Below, one piece after another: positions 51,648 to 62,781 of a DNA stretch of 64,000 bases; position 1 is the stretch's first letter, and the number at the start of each line of letters is the position of its first letter. Location of the stretch: assembly GCF_029581195.1 (NCBI RefSeq), contig NZ_CP120737.1, positions 6,115,001-6,179,000 of the forward strand, written 5' to 3'. Both the position numbers and the translations under genes were made by a program. The notes below the pieces were generated by a model. It saw only the letters and a program-made list of their open reading frames with translations, had not been told where the DNA came from and made no database searches. Origin of the DNA: Solwaraspora sp. WMMD791. GTDB taxonomy: Bacteria; Actinomycetota; Actinomycetes; Mycobacteriales; Micromonosporaceae.

Positions 51648-54325
51648 CCGGCTACTGTACGGCCGCCGGACCGGCCGGTGCCGGCCTGGCCCGGTGCGCC
51701 GGCGGCCACCCCGTCCGGCAGGGCCCGCAGCGCACCGGCCAGCTCGCCCCGCCCGGTCACCCCGAGCTTGCCGTACGCCCGCTGCAGGTGGTTCTCCACG
51801 GTGCGGATCGACAGGTACAACTGTTCGGCGATGTCCCGGCTGGCCACCCCGGCCGCCGCCAACTTCGCCACCTGGTGTTCCCGGTCGGTCAGGTTCGGCT
51901 GGCCGGCCCGCAACGCCGGGGTGTGTACGTCGGCGCAGTGCGCCATGAACTCGCCGAGCAGCACGTTGGTCTGCCCGGCCAGCGGGGAGCGGGCCAGCCG
52001 CAGCCGGCGGACCGCCATCGCGGCGGCCTCGGCGGCGAACAGGTACAGGCCGTGCTCGGCGAAGCCGTTCGCGGCGCGCAGCAACTCCCCGTACGGGCCG
52101 TTGGTCGCCCCTCGGGCCTGGCGCAGGATCAGGCCGGGCAGCGGGCCCTCGACGACCGACGCCAGTTCGGCGAGCCGGTCCACCGCCAGATCGGCCCGAC
52201 CGAGGCGGACCAGGTCGTGCAGGGCGGTCAGTTCGTGGCCGGCGAAGCCGTCGGTGCGCAGCCGGGCCGCCAGTTGGCGGAGCATGCCGACCGCCCCGGC
52301 GACGTCGCCTTCAGCGACCGTCACCCAGCAGCGTGCCTGCTCCCGCCACGGGTAGAGGATGGCCATGCCGGGTGCCTGCGCCCGGTCCGAGTCGGTCATC
52401 GCCGCCACTGCGGTGGCCGGTTCGTCGCGCAGCGCGGCGGCGTGCGCCCGTTCGGCGTGGGCGAGTCCAGCGAAGACCCGACCGGTGGCGAGCATCGCGC
52501 AGGCCTGCAGGCTGTGCCGTAGCGCCTCGTCGAGCCGGCCACGCATCCGGGCGGCCTGTGCGCGGACGACCGACAGGTAGCCGGAGCCGAGCCGGAAGTC
52601 GCCGGCGTCGGCCAGGTCGGCGAACTCCTCGGCGACGATCGCGTCGATGCTGGTCAGGTCCCCGGCGAGCACCAGTCGGGTGCCCCGGGCCAGCTCCAGC
52701 GCCAGCTGCAGGTACGGCAGCTCGGTCCGCCACCGGGGCGCGTCGGCCTCCACCCGGGCGATGGCCCGTCCGCTGCCGGTCAGGTCGCCCTGGGCCGCCT
52801 GCAGATGGGCGATCGTGCACTGGGCCAGGCCGTGCGCCGCGTGGCTGGCCGCCGGCCGGTCGAGTACGGCCCGGGCCAGCCGCAGCGCCGCGTCGCACTC
52901 CAGGCGGTGCAGCCGCATGATCGCCTCGAACGAGTTCACCCGGGCCCGGTCTGCCGGGTCCGACAGGTCGCCGGCGCCGATCGCCAGCTCGTCGATGGTG
53001 GACTCGCGGCCCAGTCCCCAGTAGGCGACCAGGCCCAGCACCATCAGCCAGCGACTGCGCCGCCCGTCGGTGGTCACCTCGGCGCGAACCGCCTCCAGCG
53101 TGGCCAGTGCCCGGTCCGGTTCGTCGCGGAACATCAGGATGGTCGCCATCAGTTCGGCCGCGTCGAAGCCGCCACCGACGGCGAGCGCCCGACCGGCGAG
53201 CCGGTCGGCCAACGGAATGTCGTAGCCCACGAAGGCCTGGGCGGCGGCGGTGAGCAGGACGGCCGGGTCGTCGGCGGTGTCCGACTCCAGCCGCCAGACG
53301 GCGACCCGCAGCAGGTCGTCGCGGCGGCGGGCGCCGGTCTGCTCGACCAGGCTGGCCAGCTGCGCCTGCAACCGCTGCGACCGGGTCACCGGACAGCGGC
53401 GGCGGACCACTTCGCCGTACAACGGGTGGGCCATGTGGACGCCGTGCCGCCGGTCGTCGACGTCGACCCGGATCAGGCCGCGTTCCTCGGCGATCTCCAC
53501 GTCGGCGTGCCGGCAGGCCCGTAGCAGCAGCCGCAGCCCGATCGGCTGGCCGAAGGCCACCAACTCGACGACGCCGCGCACCTGCGGGCTCAGCTGGCCG
53601 ATCCGGGTGTCGATCAGGTCGGTCAGGCTCGGGGCCAGCTCCAGCCGGCCGGTCCACCGCCACACCCCGTACGTCTGGGTCAGCTCCTGCCCGGACTGCG
53701 CCGCGATGATCAGCTCGCGGAGCAGCAGCGGGTTGCCTTCGGACAGTCGCCAGAGCCGCTCGGCCGAGGCCGGGTCCAGCTCACCGCCGAGCAGTTCGGC
53801 CAGCAGCCCGGTGGTGTCGGCGAAGCCCAGCGGCGCGAGCTCCTCGTGCCCGACCAGGTCGTCGGCCCACAGGGCCCGGATCGGCAACGGTACGGGTTGG
53901 CCACTGAGCAGGGTGCCGAGCACGGTGGCCCGTTCGGACCGGGCGATCAGGTTGGTCACCGCGGCCGAGGTCGGGTCGAGCAGGTGGGCGTCGTCGATGG
54001 CGAGCACGATGGGGCGACCGGCGGCCCGCTGACGCAGTGATTCGACCGCCCAGCGCAGCAGCGCCGAGGGCGACAGCCCGGGTGGCTGTTCCGCCGGCAG
54101 CACCTGGGCGAGGCCGGCGAAGGGCAGACCGGCCGCGCTGAGGCTGCCGGAGGCGAACCAGACCGCGTACGTCTCGGTCGGCAGATGGTCGACGACTTCG
54201 CGCAGCAGCCGGCTCTTGCCGATCCCAGCGGTGCCGCTGAGGATCAGCCCGCGTCCTCCGCTGGTGGCGGCGGTGGACAGTCGGTCGAGCTCCTCGGCCC
54301 GTCCCACGAAGCTCCACAGGCCCAT
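51644..54325 (-). CDS. LAL-type (large LuxR-family) transcriptional regulator
   Basis: 893 residues. The N-terminal ATPase has ILSGTAGIGKSRLL (Walker A) and IVLAIDDAHLLDPTS (Walker B). About 400 residues of helical repeats follow, then a LuxR-type helix-turn-helix at the C-terminus (LTDREHQVAKLAAAGVASRDIAEQLYLSIRTVENHL). It probably activates transcription in response to a small molecule. The stop overlaps the pncB start, so it may be co-transcribed with NAD-salvage genes. In Mycobacterium, pncB is directly divergent from clpS, so this gene and the next look like insertions. Confidence 0.92.
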   Translation of the reverse strand: MGLWSFVGRAEELDRLSTAATSGGRGLILSGTAGIGKSRLLREVVDHLPTETYAVWFASGSLSAAGLPFAGLAQVLPAEQPPGLSPSALLRWAVESLRQRAAGRPIVLAIDDAHLLDPTSAAVTNLIARSERATVLGTLLSGQPVPLPIRALWADDLVGHEELAPLGFADTTGLLAELLGGELDPASAERLWRLSEGNPLLLRELIIAAQSGQELTQTYGVWRWTGRLELAPSLTDLIDTRIGQLSPQVRGVVELVAFGQPIGLRLLLRACRHADVEIAEERGLIRVDVDDRRHGVHMAHPLYGEVVRRRCPVTRSQRLQAQLASLVEQTGARRRDDLLRVAVWRLESDTADDPAVLLTAAAQAFVGYDIPLADRLAGRALAVGGGFDAAELMATILMFRDEPDRALATLEAVRAEVTTDGRRSRWLMVLGLVAYWGLGRESTIDELAIGAGDLSDPADRARVNSFEAIMRLHRLECDAALRLARAVLDRPAASHAAHGLAQCTIAHLQAAQGDLTGSGRAIARVEADAPRWRTELPYLQLALELARGTRLVLAGDLTSIDAIVAEEFADLADAGDFRLGSGYLSVVRAQAARMRGRLDEALRHSLQACAMLATGRVFAGLAHAERAHAAALRDEPATAVAAMTDSDRAQAPGMAILYPWREQARCWVTVAEGDVAGAVGMLRQLAARLRTDGFAGHELTALHDLVRLGRADLAVDRLAELASVVEGPLPGLILRQARGATNGPYGELLRAANGFAEHGLYLFAAEAAAMAVRRLRLARSPLAGQTNVLLGEFMAHCADVHTPALRAGQPNLTDREHQVAKLAAAGVASRDIAEQLYLSIRTVENHLQRAYGKLGVTGRGELAGALRALPDGVAAGAPGQAGTGRSGGRTVAG

Positions 54326-54497
54326 GGCAGGGCAGCATATAGAACGATCGCCCAGGGGGAACGCCCGGTCACGGACCGCATTTGAGTATGAAGTGCCTGA
54401 TCAGTTGAGTAGGGGCGCTTCTCGTTGCGTAAGTGATCGTGCACGTAGCGTCGGTGCTGCTGGTACCTGTCCAGACCAGCGCCCGAAGGAGCTCAGC

Positions 54498-56180
54498 ATG
54501 GAGCCTGTGACAGCACCTCTGTATCCGCTGGACACCGGACTCACCGCGATCGTTCCCCGGCAACGGGGGCCGGCGCAGCGTTGGGCAGCGCCGTCCGCCG
54601 GCCAGCCGGAGCCACCCGACGCCGTACCGGACCCGGTGGCACCGGCACCGGGCGCGCTGTCGCCGCCACCGCACACCGAGCTGGCGCCGACCCCGGCGGT
54701 GCCCCGGTCGGCGCGGCGGTCACCGCAGGCCGGGGCGGTACGCGGCGTCACTCCGCCGGCCGACGAACCGGTCGCGGCGGTCGTCGTCGGGGCCGGTCGG
54801 GACAGTCGCGGCGCGGTCGTCGCCGCGCTGCTGGGCGCACCGCTGCCGGTGCGCCGGCCCCCGGAGAGTTTCCTGCTGGTCCGGCACGGCCCGGCGGCCC
54901 GGATCGCGGCGTTCCTGCCCGGCTGGCCGCACCCCTGGCTGATCCCGACCCGCGCGGCCCGTAACGGGGCCGGACTGGACCTGCCCCGGTCGCCGCGTCG
55001 CGTCGAGGTGCGCCGACCCGACCAGATGCTGCGCCACCTGAGTCTGGTGGACACCCCGGATCTCGGCTCGCTGCGCCCGGCCGGGATGCGTGTCCTGGTC
55101 GACGCGGTGACCCGGGCCGGCGCACTGGTGTTCGTGATCGGTGCCGGTCCACCGCCCGGGCCGGTCGAGCACGACCTGCTGCGGCAGGCGGTGGCGGCGG
55201 GCGCGGCGGTGTTCGTCGTGGTCACCCCCGGCGGCGTGCACAGCGAAGGCGAGGCCCCACACCGGGCGGCGCTGCTGGCCGCCGTACCGGAGCTCGTCGA
55301 CGCTCCGTGGTTCGTCGGCGAGCCGGACGCCGGGTCGGTCACCGGCCTGCGGCGCCAGCTGATCGACTGGGCGGACCGGGCGGCGCTGCACCGTGCCGGA
55401 GCCGGGCTGGCCGCGTTGGCCGGCCTCGACCAGCCGACCACGCTGCGTACCGACCGGTCACGATCGGCGGACGGCGGCGGGCCGCCGGGGCCGGAGGCGG
55501 AGAACGACTGGTCCCGGCACCTGGACCGCACGGTACGGCGGGCGGGGCAGCGGGTCCGCCACACCCTGGCTATCGAGTTGGCCAACCTGCATCTGGCCGC
55601 GGTGCAGGAGATCCTCTTCGGCTGTGGCCCGGCCGGCACCCCGGACCTGCTCGACCGCGAGTTGCTGGCGTTGTCGCTGCGGGCCGGTCACGGCTGTGTC
55701 ACGGCGGTGGACGACATCGTCGACGAGATGGCCGGGTACCTGTTCGCTGCCGAGCCCACGACGCTGCGGCACGTCCTGCGGGAACTGCTGCGGCGGCGGA
55801 TCGTCGTCGACCCGCCACCGACGCCGGTCGCGGTGGGCCTGCTGGCCACGGCGGCAGGAGAGGTACAGCGGGTCACGGCGACCGAGGCGCCGGACGGTGT
55901 GCTCGGTGCCGCCGAGGTGGACGTCTTCGCGGCGTACCCGACCCCGTGGTCGCGGTCCGCGCTGCCGCCGCTGGGCCTCGCGCTGGCCGCCGACTGCTGG
56001 CACCGCAACGACGGTCCGGCCGGGATGGCGCCGCACCAGGCGAGGACGTGGACCCAGCAGATCCTGCGGGCCATCGAGATCGAATTGTCGCGGGAGCTCA
56101 CGGTCCGGTTCGCCGCCGTACGCCGTGGCCTGTCCAGCCTGCTCGGCGACGTCGTCGACACCGGTGATCCGGCACGGTGA
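54498..56180 (+). CDS. Dynamin-like protein with degenerate GTPase motifs
   Basis: 560 residues. A Pro/Ala-rich N-terminus precedes a GTPase-like region. The P-loop position reads [19 protein letters not shown] and lacks the GK(S/T) triplet; the G3 position reads LVDTPDLGS. The C-terminal half is helical ([40 protein letters not shown]), resembling the stalk of bacterial dynamin-like proteins. It may not bind GTP. The ATG at 54498 has AAGGAG 7 nt upstream. It is divergent from the LAL regulator and 73 bp upstream of clpS. Confidence 0.65.
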   Translation: MEPVTAPLYPLDTGLTAIVPRQRGPAQRWAAPSAGQPEPPDAVPDPVAPAPGALSPPPHTELAPTPAVPRSARRSPQAGAVRGVTPPADEPVAAVVVGAGRDSRGAVVAALLGAPLPVRRPPESFLLVRHGPAARIAAFLPGWPHPWLIPTRAARNGAGLDLPRSPRRVEVRRPDQMLRHLSLVDTPDLGSLRPAGMRVLVDAVTRAGALVFVIGAGPPPGPVEHDLLRQAVAAGAAVFVVVTPGGVHSEGEAPHRAALLAAVPELVDAPWFVGEPDAGSVTGLRRQLIDWADRAALHRAGAGLAALAGLDQPTTLRTDRSRSADGGGPPGPEAENDWSRHLDRTVRRAGQRVRHTLAIELANLHLAAVQEILFGCGPAGTPDLLDRELLALSLRAGHGCVTAVDDIVDEMAGYLFAAEPTTLRHVLRELLRRRIVVDPPPTPVAVGLLATAAGEVQRVTATEAPDGVLGAAEVDVFAAYPTPWSRSALPPLGLALAADCWHRNDGPAGMAPHQARTWTQQILRAIEIELSRELTVRFAAVRRGLSSLLGDVVDTGDPAR

Positions 56181-56253
56181 CGGGGCCGGTGCCGCTCGCC
56201 ACGGCGGGGCCGCTGTTGCTCGTCGAGGCGGGACCGGTGGCACGATGGTGGGC

Positions 56254-56544
56254 ATGGCGGCTCCACAGGTTGCTCCGGTCGAGACGCCGGACGTCGACGA
56301 GATGCCAGGGCACGAACGGCTGTGGGTGACGATCGTCTGGGACGATCCGGTCAACCTGATGACCTACGTGACCTGGGTCTTCCAGAAACTGTTCGGCTAC
56401 AGCCACGCGAAGGCCGAGGAACTGATGCTCGACGTGCACCACAAGGGTCGGGCCGTGGTGTCCAGCGGCGCCCGGGAGCGGATGGAGCTGGACGCCTCCC
56501 GGCTGCACGCCTACGGGCTCTGGGCGACGGTGGATCGCGCATGA
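56254..56544 (+). CDS. clpS: ATP-dependent Clp protease adaptor ClpS
   Basis: 96 residues. [19 protein letters not shown] is the signature of the N-degron adaptor, followed by [23 protein letters not shown], which binds the N-domain of the Clp ATPase. It delivers N-end-rule substrates to ClpCP or ClpAP. The ATG at 56254 is 7 nt after CACGAT; ATG 56245 is an alternative that adds three residues. Its stop overlaps the DUF2017 start as ATGA. Confidence 0.95.
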   Translation: MAAPQVAPVETPDVDEMPGHERLWVTIVWDDPVNLMTYVTWVFQKLFGYSHAKAEELMLDVHHKGRAVVSSGARERMELDASRLHAYGLWATVDRA

Positions 56545-57068
56545 GCATGTTCCGGCGCCGGGGTGGACGGTTCGTCGCGTCCTTCTCCCCGGACGAGGTG
56601 AAGGTGCTGCGCAAGGTCGCGGGTGAGGTGGTGGGCCTGCTGACCGAGGGCTTCGACCACGGCGATCCGGTGGTCGGTCGGCTCTTCCCGGACACCTACC
56701 CGGACGATCCGGCGAGTTCGACGGAGTTTCGCCGGTACACCGAGAGCGACCTGAAGACCGCCAAGATCGACCAGGCCGGCGCGGTGCTCGCGGCGCTGCC
56801 CGACGACGCCGCCGACGGCGGATGCGAGGTCCGGCTGGACGACGAGGAGGCCGAGGCGTGGCTGCGGGCGCTCAACGACGCCCGGCTGGCGATGGGGGTG
56901 CGGCTGGACGTCAAGGCCGACACCGACCTCGGCGCCGAGTTGGCCGCCGCCGAGCAGGACGACCCGACGTCGGGCCGGCTGTTCCAGCTGTCGGTCTATG
57001 CGTACCTCGGCTATCTGCAGGAGTCCCTGCTGTTCGCCATGATCGACCAGCCGCGGTCGCTGGCGTGA
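56541..57068 (+). CDS. DUF2017 protein
   Basis: 175 residues. [20 protein letters not shown] near the start and [18 protein letters not shown] at the end fit DUF2017, which always follows clpS in actinobacteria (Rv1332 position in Mycobacterium). It is mainly helical and acidic in the middle. Its role is unknown, but coupling to clpS (4-bp overlap) suggests a link to proteolysis. Confidence 0.9.
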   Translation: MSMFRRRGGRFVASFSPDEVKVLRKVAGEVVGLLTEGFDHGDPVVGRLFPDTYPDDPASSTEFRRYTESDLKTAKIDQAGAVLAALPDDAADGGCEVRLDDEEAEAWLRALNDARLAMGVRLDVKADTDLGAELAAAEQDDPTSGRLFQLSVYAYLGYLQESLLFAMIDQPRSLA

Positions 57069-57116
57069 CGACCGCCACGGGCTGCCCGGCCCGGAGAAGG
57101 CGGTAGGCTTGGTGTC

Positions 57117-57608
57117 GTGCTGAGCATCGACCGGTCGATCATCGACGCGATCGTCGCCCACGCCCGCCGGGACCACCCCGACGAGGCGTGCGGCGTGGTC
57201 GCGGGGCCGGCTGGTTCGGACACGCCGACCCGGCACATCCCGATGCAGAACGCGGCCCGCTCGATGACGTTCTACGAGTTCGACTCGATGGAGCAGTTGC
57301 GGTTGTGGCGGGAGATGGACGACCGGGACGAGGAGCCGGTGGTCATCTACCACTCGCACACCGCGACCGAGGCGTACCCGTCCCGGACCGACGCCGCGAT
57401 CGCCGGCTGGCCGGAGGCCCACTATCTGCTGGTCTCCACCCGGGATCCGCAGGTCACCGAGATCCGTTCGTTCCGCATCGTCGAGGGCGTGGTGACCGAG
57501 GAGCCGGTGGACGTGCGTGACGCCGGTGTCGATCCGCACGCGGTGCAGTCGTACCTGTTCGGGCAGACCCCGACGACGGTCGACTACGAGTGTTCGTCCG
57601 ACCGCTGA
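57117..57608 (+). CDS. mec: JAMM/MPN metalloprotease (CysO-cysteine peptidase)
   Basis: 163 residues. The JAMM zinc site is complete: Glu23 in PDEACGVVAG and His79, His81 and Asp92 in IYHSHTATEAYPSRTDAAIA. In Mycobacterium the homologue Mec+ (Rv1334) releases cysteine from CysO-cysteine. The GTG at 57117 is 7 nt after TAGGCT (57104-57109), a leaderless start. It is followed by cysO and cysM in the same direction, which supports the same role. Here it may also trim the CysO C-terminal extension. Confidence 0.93.
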   Translation: MLSIDRSIIDAIVAHARRDHPDEACGVVAGPAGSDTPTRHIPMQNAARSMTFYEFDSMEQLRLWREMDDRDEEPVVIYHSHTATEAYPSRTDAAIAGWPEAHYLLVSTRDPQVTEIRSFRIVEGVVTEEPVDVRDAGVDPHAVQSYLFGQTPTTVDYECSSDR

Positions 57609-57667
57609 TCTCCACCAGCGCCGGCACCTCGCATCCGCAGTCTGATCCGATCCCACCGCCGTCATAG

Positions 57668-58993
<1,326 letters not shown>

Positions 58994-59174
58994 CCGGCAG
59001 CCGGCTACCACCGGCGCTCCCAGCTGATTCCGGTGCAAATGATTGGTTGCGCTATGGGCGCACCTCAACCGGGTTGTCGAAGTCGCTCCAGTTGTTCGCG
59101 CTTCTGTGTCACGTTCGCGACAAGTTGCAGCGGATCTTGCGTTCCGTCGCTGGCTGCGGCGTAGGCTGCCCAGC

Positions 59175-59255
59175 GTGGCAGAGCCGCTGATGGAGATCTT
59201 CGATGGCATGGTCGGCGTGACGCCGGTGGCCCACCGTGACCATTGGAACAGTTGA
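59175..59255 (+). CDS. Small upstream ORF coupled to the metallo-beta-lactamase gene
   Basis: 26 residues, starting MAEPLMEIFDGMVGVTPV and ending AHRDHWNS. The GTG at 59175 is 7 nt after TAGGCT (59162-59167), the leaderless layout seen at many genes here. Its TGA overlaps the ATG of the next gene as TGATG, so translation could pass from one to the other. It may be a leader peptide. The stretch 58994-59160 upstream shows nothing else. Confidence 0.5.
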   Translation: MAEPLMEIFDGMVGVTPVAHRDHWNS

Positions 59256-60001
59256 TGCGTCTGACCGTCCTGGGCTGCGCCGGTAGTTTCCCCGGCCCGG
59301 AATCCCCCTGTTCGGCCTATCTGATCGAAGCGGACGGCTTCCGTCTGCTGATCGACTTCGGCTCCGGCTCGCTGTCGGCCCTGCAACGGTACGCCGGACT
59401 GCACGCGGTCGACGCGATCCTGCTGACCCACCTGCACTGCGACCACATGCTCGACGCCTGCACGTACGTGGTCGTCCGCCGCTACGCCCCGGACGGGCCG
59501 TACCCACCGCTGCCGGTCTACGCGCCGGCCGGCGCGCCGGACCGGATCGCCACCGCGTACAGCGCCGACGGGGCACCCGTCGACGACGTCTACACCTTCT
59601 ACGGCCTGCAACCCGGCAGCTTCCCGATCGGCCCGCTGCAGGTGACCGTCGACCGGGTCAACCACCCGGTGGAGACCTACGGCGTACGGGTCGAGCACGG
59701 CGACCGGGTGCTCACCTACTCGTCGGACACCGCGCCGTGCGAGGCGTTGCTGCGGCTGGCCCAGGACGCGCACGTGTTCCTCTGCGAGGCGAGTTACCTC
59801 GACGGGGTCGACAACCCTCCGGACCTGCACCTGACCGGGCGGGAAGCGGGCGAGGTGGCGACGAAGGCCAACGTCGGTCGGCTGCTGCTGACCCACCTGG
59901 TGACCGCCTGGGGCAGCGAAGCGTCGACGTTCGAATCGGCGGCGGCGAGCTTCGACGGCCCGGTGGAGATCGTCCGGGCCGGAGCCCGCTACGAGATCTG
60001 A
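59255..60001 (+). CDS. Metallo-beta-lactamase-fold phosphodiesterase (Rv1339-like)
   Basis: 248 residues. THLHCDHMLD is the HxHxDH metal motif; YSSDTAPCEAL and LLLTHLV supply further ligands. Its position between cysM and rph matches Rv1339 of Mycobacterium, an atypical class II cAMP phosphodiesterase, so cyclic-nucleotide hydrolysis is likely but not shown. The ATG at 59255 has no Shine-Dalgarno and is reached through the overlapping small ORF. Confidence 0.85.
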   Translation: MRLTVLGCAGSFPGPESPCSAYLIEADGFRLLIDFGSGSLSALQRYAGLHAVDAILLTHLHCDHMLDACTYVVVRRYAPDGPYPPLPVYAPAGAPDRIATAYSADGAPVDDVYTFYGLQPGSFPIGPLQVTVDRVNHPVETYGVRVEHGDRVLTYSSDTAPCEALLRLAQDAHVFLCEASYLDGVDNPPDLHLTGREAGEVATKANVGRLLLTHLVTAWGSEASTFESAAASFDGPVEIVRAGARYEI

Positions 60002-60077
60002 GCACCCGCACCGGCGGTGCCCGCTCTTGCCGTAGAGTTCGCCCGCTGGTCAACGCGGTGTAGCCTCACCCACCCGG

Positions 60078-61244
60078 ATGGGCGCGACCGTGACACCCAT
60101 GCGCGTCGCCGTCGTCACCGAGTCCTTCCCACCCGATCTCAACGGGGTGGCGCACTCCGTCGTCCGGGTCGCCGAACACCTGGTCGCCCGAGGGCACGAG
60201 CCACTCGTGATCGCACCCGCCCCGGCCGCCGCCAGCCGGACCGCCGTCGAGCGACACCCGTACCCGGTGGTGCGGGTGCCGAGCCTGCCGGTGCCGGTGT
60301 ACCGCAGCTTCCGGCTCGGCCTGCCGAGCCGGCGGCTGACCGAGGTACTGACCGCCCACGCCCCGGACGTCGTCCATCTGGCCAGCCCGTTCGTGCTCGG
60401 CGCGCGCGGGTTGACGGTGGCCCGCCGGCTGCGCCTGCCCACCCTCGCGGTCTACCAGACCGACGTGGCCGCCTACGCCCGCGCGTACCACCTGGGGTGG
60501 AGCGTGGCGACCGTCTGGCGCTGGCTGCGCGAGATCCACAACGCCGCCGACCGGACGCTGGCCCCCTCCACCGCCGCGGCGGCCGATCTCACCGCCAACG
60601 GCATCGAGCGGGTACGCATCTGGGGCCGGGGCATCGACCCGGTCCGGTTCGACCCGGCCCACCGCTGCGAGTCGACCCGCCGGTCGCTGGCGCCCGACGG
60701 CGAGGTGCTGGTCGGGTACGTCGGCCGCCTCGCCGCCGAGAAGCGCGTCGACCTGCTCGCCGAGACCAGCCGACTGCCCGGCGTACGGGTGGTGGTGGTC
60801 GGTGACGGGCCGGCCCGCCGGGAACTGGAGCGGGCCCTGCCCGCCGTACGGTTCCTCGGCGCCCGGCACGGAGCCGACCTGGCACGGCTCTACGCCAGTC
60901 TCGACGTGTTCGCTCACACCGGCCCGCACGAGACGTTCGGCCAGACCGTGCAGGAGGCGCAGGCCAGCGGCGTACCGGTGATCGTCCCAGCGGCGGGCGG
61001 CCCGATCGACCTGGTGGCGTCGGACGTCACCGGTTTGCTGGTGCCGCCCGGCGACGGCGCGGCGCTCGCGGCGGCGGTCGCGGACCTGGTGGCCGACCCG
61101 GCGCGGCGGTCGCGGCTGGGCCGAGCCGCGCGGGCGGGCGTCGCCGGTCGAACCTGGGCGGCGATCGGCGACGAACTGATCGAGCACTACCGTGCCGTGC
61201 AGGACTGTCCGGGTGTCGTCGCCCGGCTGCCGGTCGCGGCCTGA
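60078..61244 (+). CDS. GT4 glycosyltransferase, probable mannosyltransferase
   Basis: 388 residues. VAVVTESFPPDLNGVAHSVVR is typical of GT4 enzymes such as MgtA and PimB, and HETFGQTVQEAQASGVPV holds the Ex7E motif that binds the nucleotide sugar. VGYVGRLAAEKRVDLL opens the second Rossmann domain. It probably transfers mannose or glucose to a lipid acceptor at the membrane face. Starts at 60078, 60090 and 60099 are all possible; the first is 11 nt after TAGCCT (60061-60066). It replaces murI/rhomboid genes seen here in Mycobacterium. Confidence 0.85.
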   Translation: MGATVTPMRVAVVTESFPPDLNGVAHSVVRVAEHLVARGHEPLVIAPAPAAASRTAVERHPYPVVRVPSLPVPVYRSFRLGLPSRRLTEVLTAHAPDVVHLASPFVLGARGLTVARRLRLPTLAVYQTDVAAYARAYHLGWSVATVWRWLREIHNAADRTLAPSTAAAADLTANGIERVRIWGRGIDPVRFDPAHRCESTRRSLAPDGEVLVGYVGRLAAEKRVDLLAETSRLPGVRVVVVGDGPARRELERALPAVRFLGARHGADLARLYASLDVFAHTGPHETFGQTVQEAQASGVPVIVPAAGGPIDLVASDVTGLLVPPGDGAALAAAVADLVADPARRSRLGRAARAGVAGRTWAAIGDELIEHYRAVQDCPGVVARLPVAA

Positions 61245-61320
61245 GCCCGGCGGCGTCCCGGCAGTGCTGAGACAGCGCCCCGACATCGCTGCGGCCCGGC
61301 GTGGCACATAGGCTCTGCGC

Positions 61321-62049
61321 ATGGCACGACCCGATGGACGTACCCACGCGCAGCTACGACCGGTGACGTTGACCCGCAACTGGAGCATGCATCCCGAAGG
61401 ATCGGTGCTCGTCGAGTTCGGCGAGACGAAGGTGCTCTGCACCGCGAGCGTCACCGAGGGCGTGCCCCGCTGGCGCAAGGGGTCCGGCCTGGGCTGGGTC
61501 ACCGCCGAGTACGCGATGCTGCCCAGGGCGACCACCACCCGGTCGGACCGGGAGAGCGTCAAGGGCCGGCTCGGCGGGCGCACCCACGAGATCTCCCGGC
61601 TGATCGGGCGGAGCCTGCGGGCAGCGGTCGACCTCAAGGCACTCGGCGAGAACTCGATCGTGCTCGACTGCGACGTGCTGCAGGCCGACGGCGGCACCCG
61701 GACCGCGGCGATCACCGGCGGGTTCGTGGCGCTGCACGACGCGGTCGGCTGGCTGGCCGGCCGCAAGGCGCTGGCCGGCAAACTGGACCAGGTGATGCGC
61801 CGGTCGATCGCGGCGGTCAGCGTCGGGGTCATCGGCGGCGAACCCCGGCTCGACCTGTGTTACCTGGAGGACGTCGCGGCCGACGTCGACATGAACGTGG
61901 TCTGCACCGGCGACGGCGACTTCGTCGAGGTGCAGGGCACCGGCGAGGCGGCGGTGTTCGCCCGCGACCAGTTGGATGCCCTGCTGGACCTGGCGGTCGC
62001 CGGCTGCGCCGAACTGGCCGCCGTGCAACGCAAGGCGCTCGACCGGTGA
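61321..62049 (+). CDS. rph: Ribonuclease PH
   Basis: 242 residues. The family start [20 protein letters not shown] is followed by [39 protein letters not shown] (phosphate-binding Arg) and [21 protein letters not shown]. It trims the 3' ends of tRNA precursors by phosphorolysis as a hexamer. The ATG at 61321 is 6 nt after TAGGCT (61309-61314), a leaderless start. Its stop overlaps the rdgB start as GTGA. Confidence 0.97.
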   Translation: MARPDGRTHAQLRPVTLTRNWSMHPEGSVLVEFGETKVLCTASVTEGVPRWRKGSGLGWVTAEYAMLPRATTTRSDRESVKGRLGGRTHEISRLIGRSLRAAVDLKALGENSIVLDCDVLQADGGTRTAAITGGFVALHDAVGWLAGRKALAGKLDQVMRRSIAAVSVGVIGGEPRLDLCYLEDVAADVDMNVVCTGDGDFVEVQGTGEAAVFARDQLDALLDLAVAGCAELAAVQRKALDR

Positions 62050-62675
62050 GCGCGGGCCACGCCGGGCGGACCCGGCTGCTGCTGGCCACCCGCAACGGCA
62101 AGAAGCTCGCCGAACTGCAGCGGATCCTCGACGCCGCGCTCGGTGCCCAGCGCATCGAACTGGTCGGGCTGGCCGATCTGGAGCCGTACCACGAGGTACC
62201 CGAGACCGGGCTCACGTTCGGTGAGAACGCGCTGCTCAAAGCGAGGGAAGGGTGCCGCTGGACCGGCCTGCCCACGGTGGCCGACGACTCCGGTCTCGCA
62301 GTCGACGCGCTCGGCGGGATGCCCGGGGTGTTCAGCGCCCGCTGGTCCGGCCGACACGGTGCCGACCAGGCCAACCTGGACCTCGTTCTGGCCCAGCTCA
62401 CCGATGTGGCCGACGAGCACCGGGCGGCGTCGTTCGTCTGCGCGGCCGCTCTGGTGCTGCCCGGCGGCAAGGAGCACCTGGTGGAGGGGCGCCAGTCCGG
62501 TCGGCTGCTGCGGGCCGCCCGGGGTGACGGCGGGTTCGGCTACGATCCGATCTTCCTCGGCGACGGGCAGGAGCGGACGAACGCCGAGCTCAGTCCGCAG
62601 GAGAAGGACGCGATCAGCCATCGTGGAAAGGCTTTCCGGTTGATGGCGAAGGTGATCGCCAAGGCGTTGGGATGA
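62046..62675 (+). CDS. rdgB: RdgB/HAM1-family XTP/dITP pyrophosphatase
   Basis: 209 residues. [19 protein letters not shown] at the start, [36 protein letters not shown] and GFGYDPIFL are the family's conserved blocks. It hydrolyses non-canonical purine triphosphates to stop their use in DNA. The GTG at 62046 overlaps the rph stop, so the pair is translationally coupled, as in Mycobacterium (Rv1340-Rv1341). Confidence 0.97.
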   Translation: MSAGHAGRTRLLLATRNGKKLAELQRILDAALGAQRIELVGLADLEPYHEVPETGLTFGENALLKAREGCRWTGLPTVADDSGLAVDALGGMPGVFSARWSGRHGADQANLDLVLAQLTDVADEHRAASFVCAAALVLPGGKEHLVEGRQSGRLLRAARGDGGFGYDPIFLGDGQERTNAELSPQEKDAISHRGKAFRLMAKVIAKALG

Positions 62676-62781
62676 CGTCGGTAGATTTAATTAGTGCTTA
62701 GATCTCCGGTTACTCGGCGTACATCTGAGTTGACCCCCGATACGCTCGCGCCGCAAGCTCGTGCCACAGGGGGGCTGGATC

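Noticed and set aside
59043-59174. Longer version of the small ORF before the phosphodiesterase
   Set aside because: The upstream part lies before the TAGGCT box and is Arg-rich without start signals; only the part from GTG 59175 is supported.
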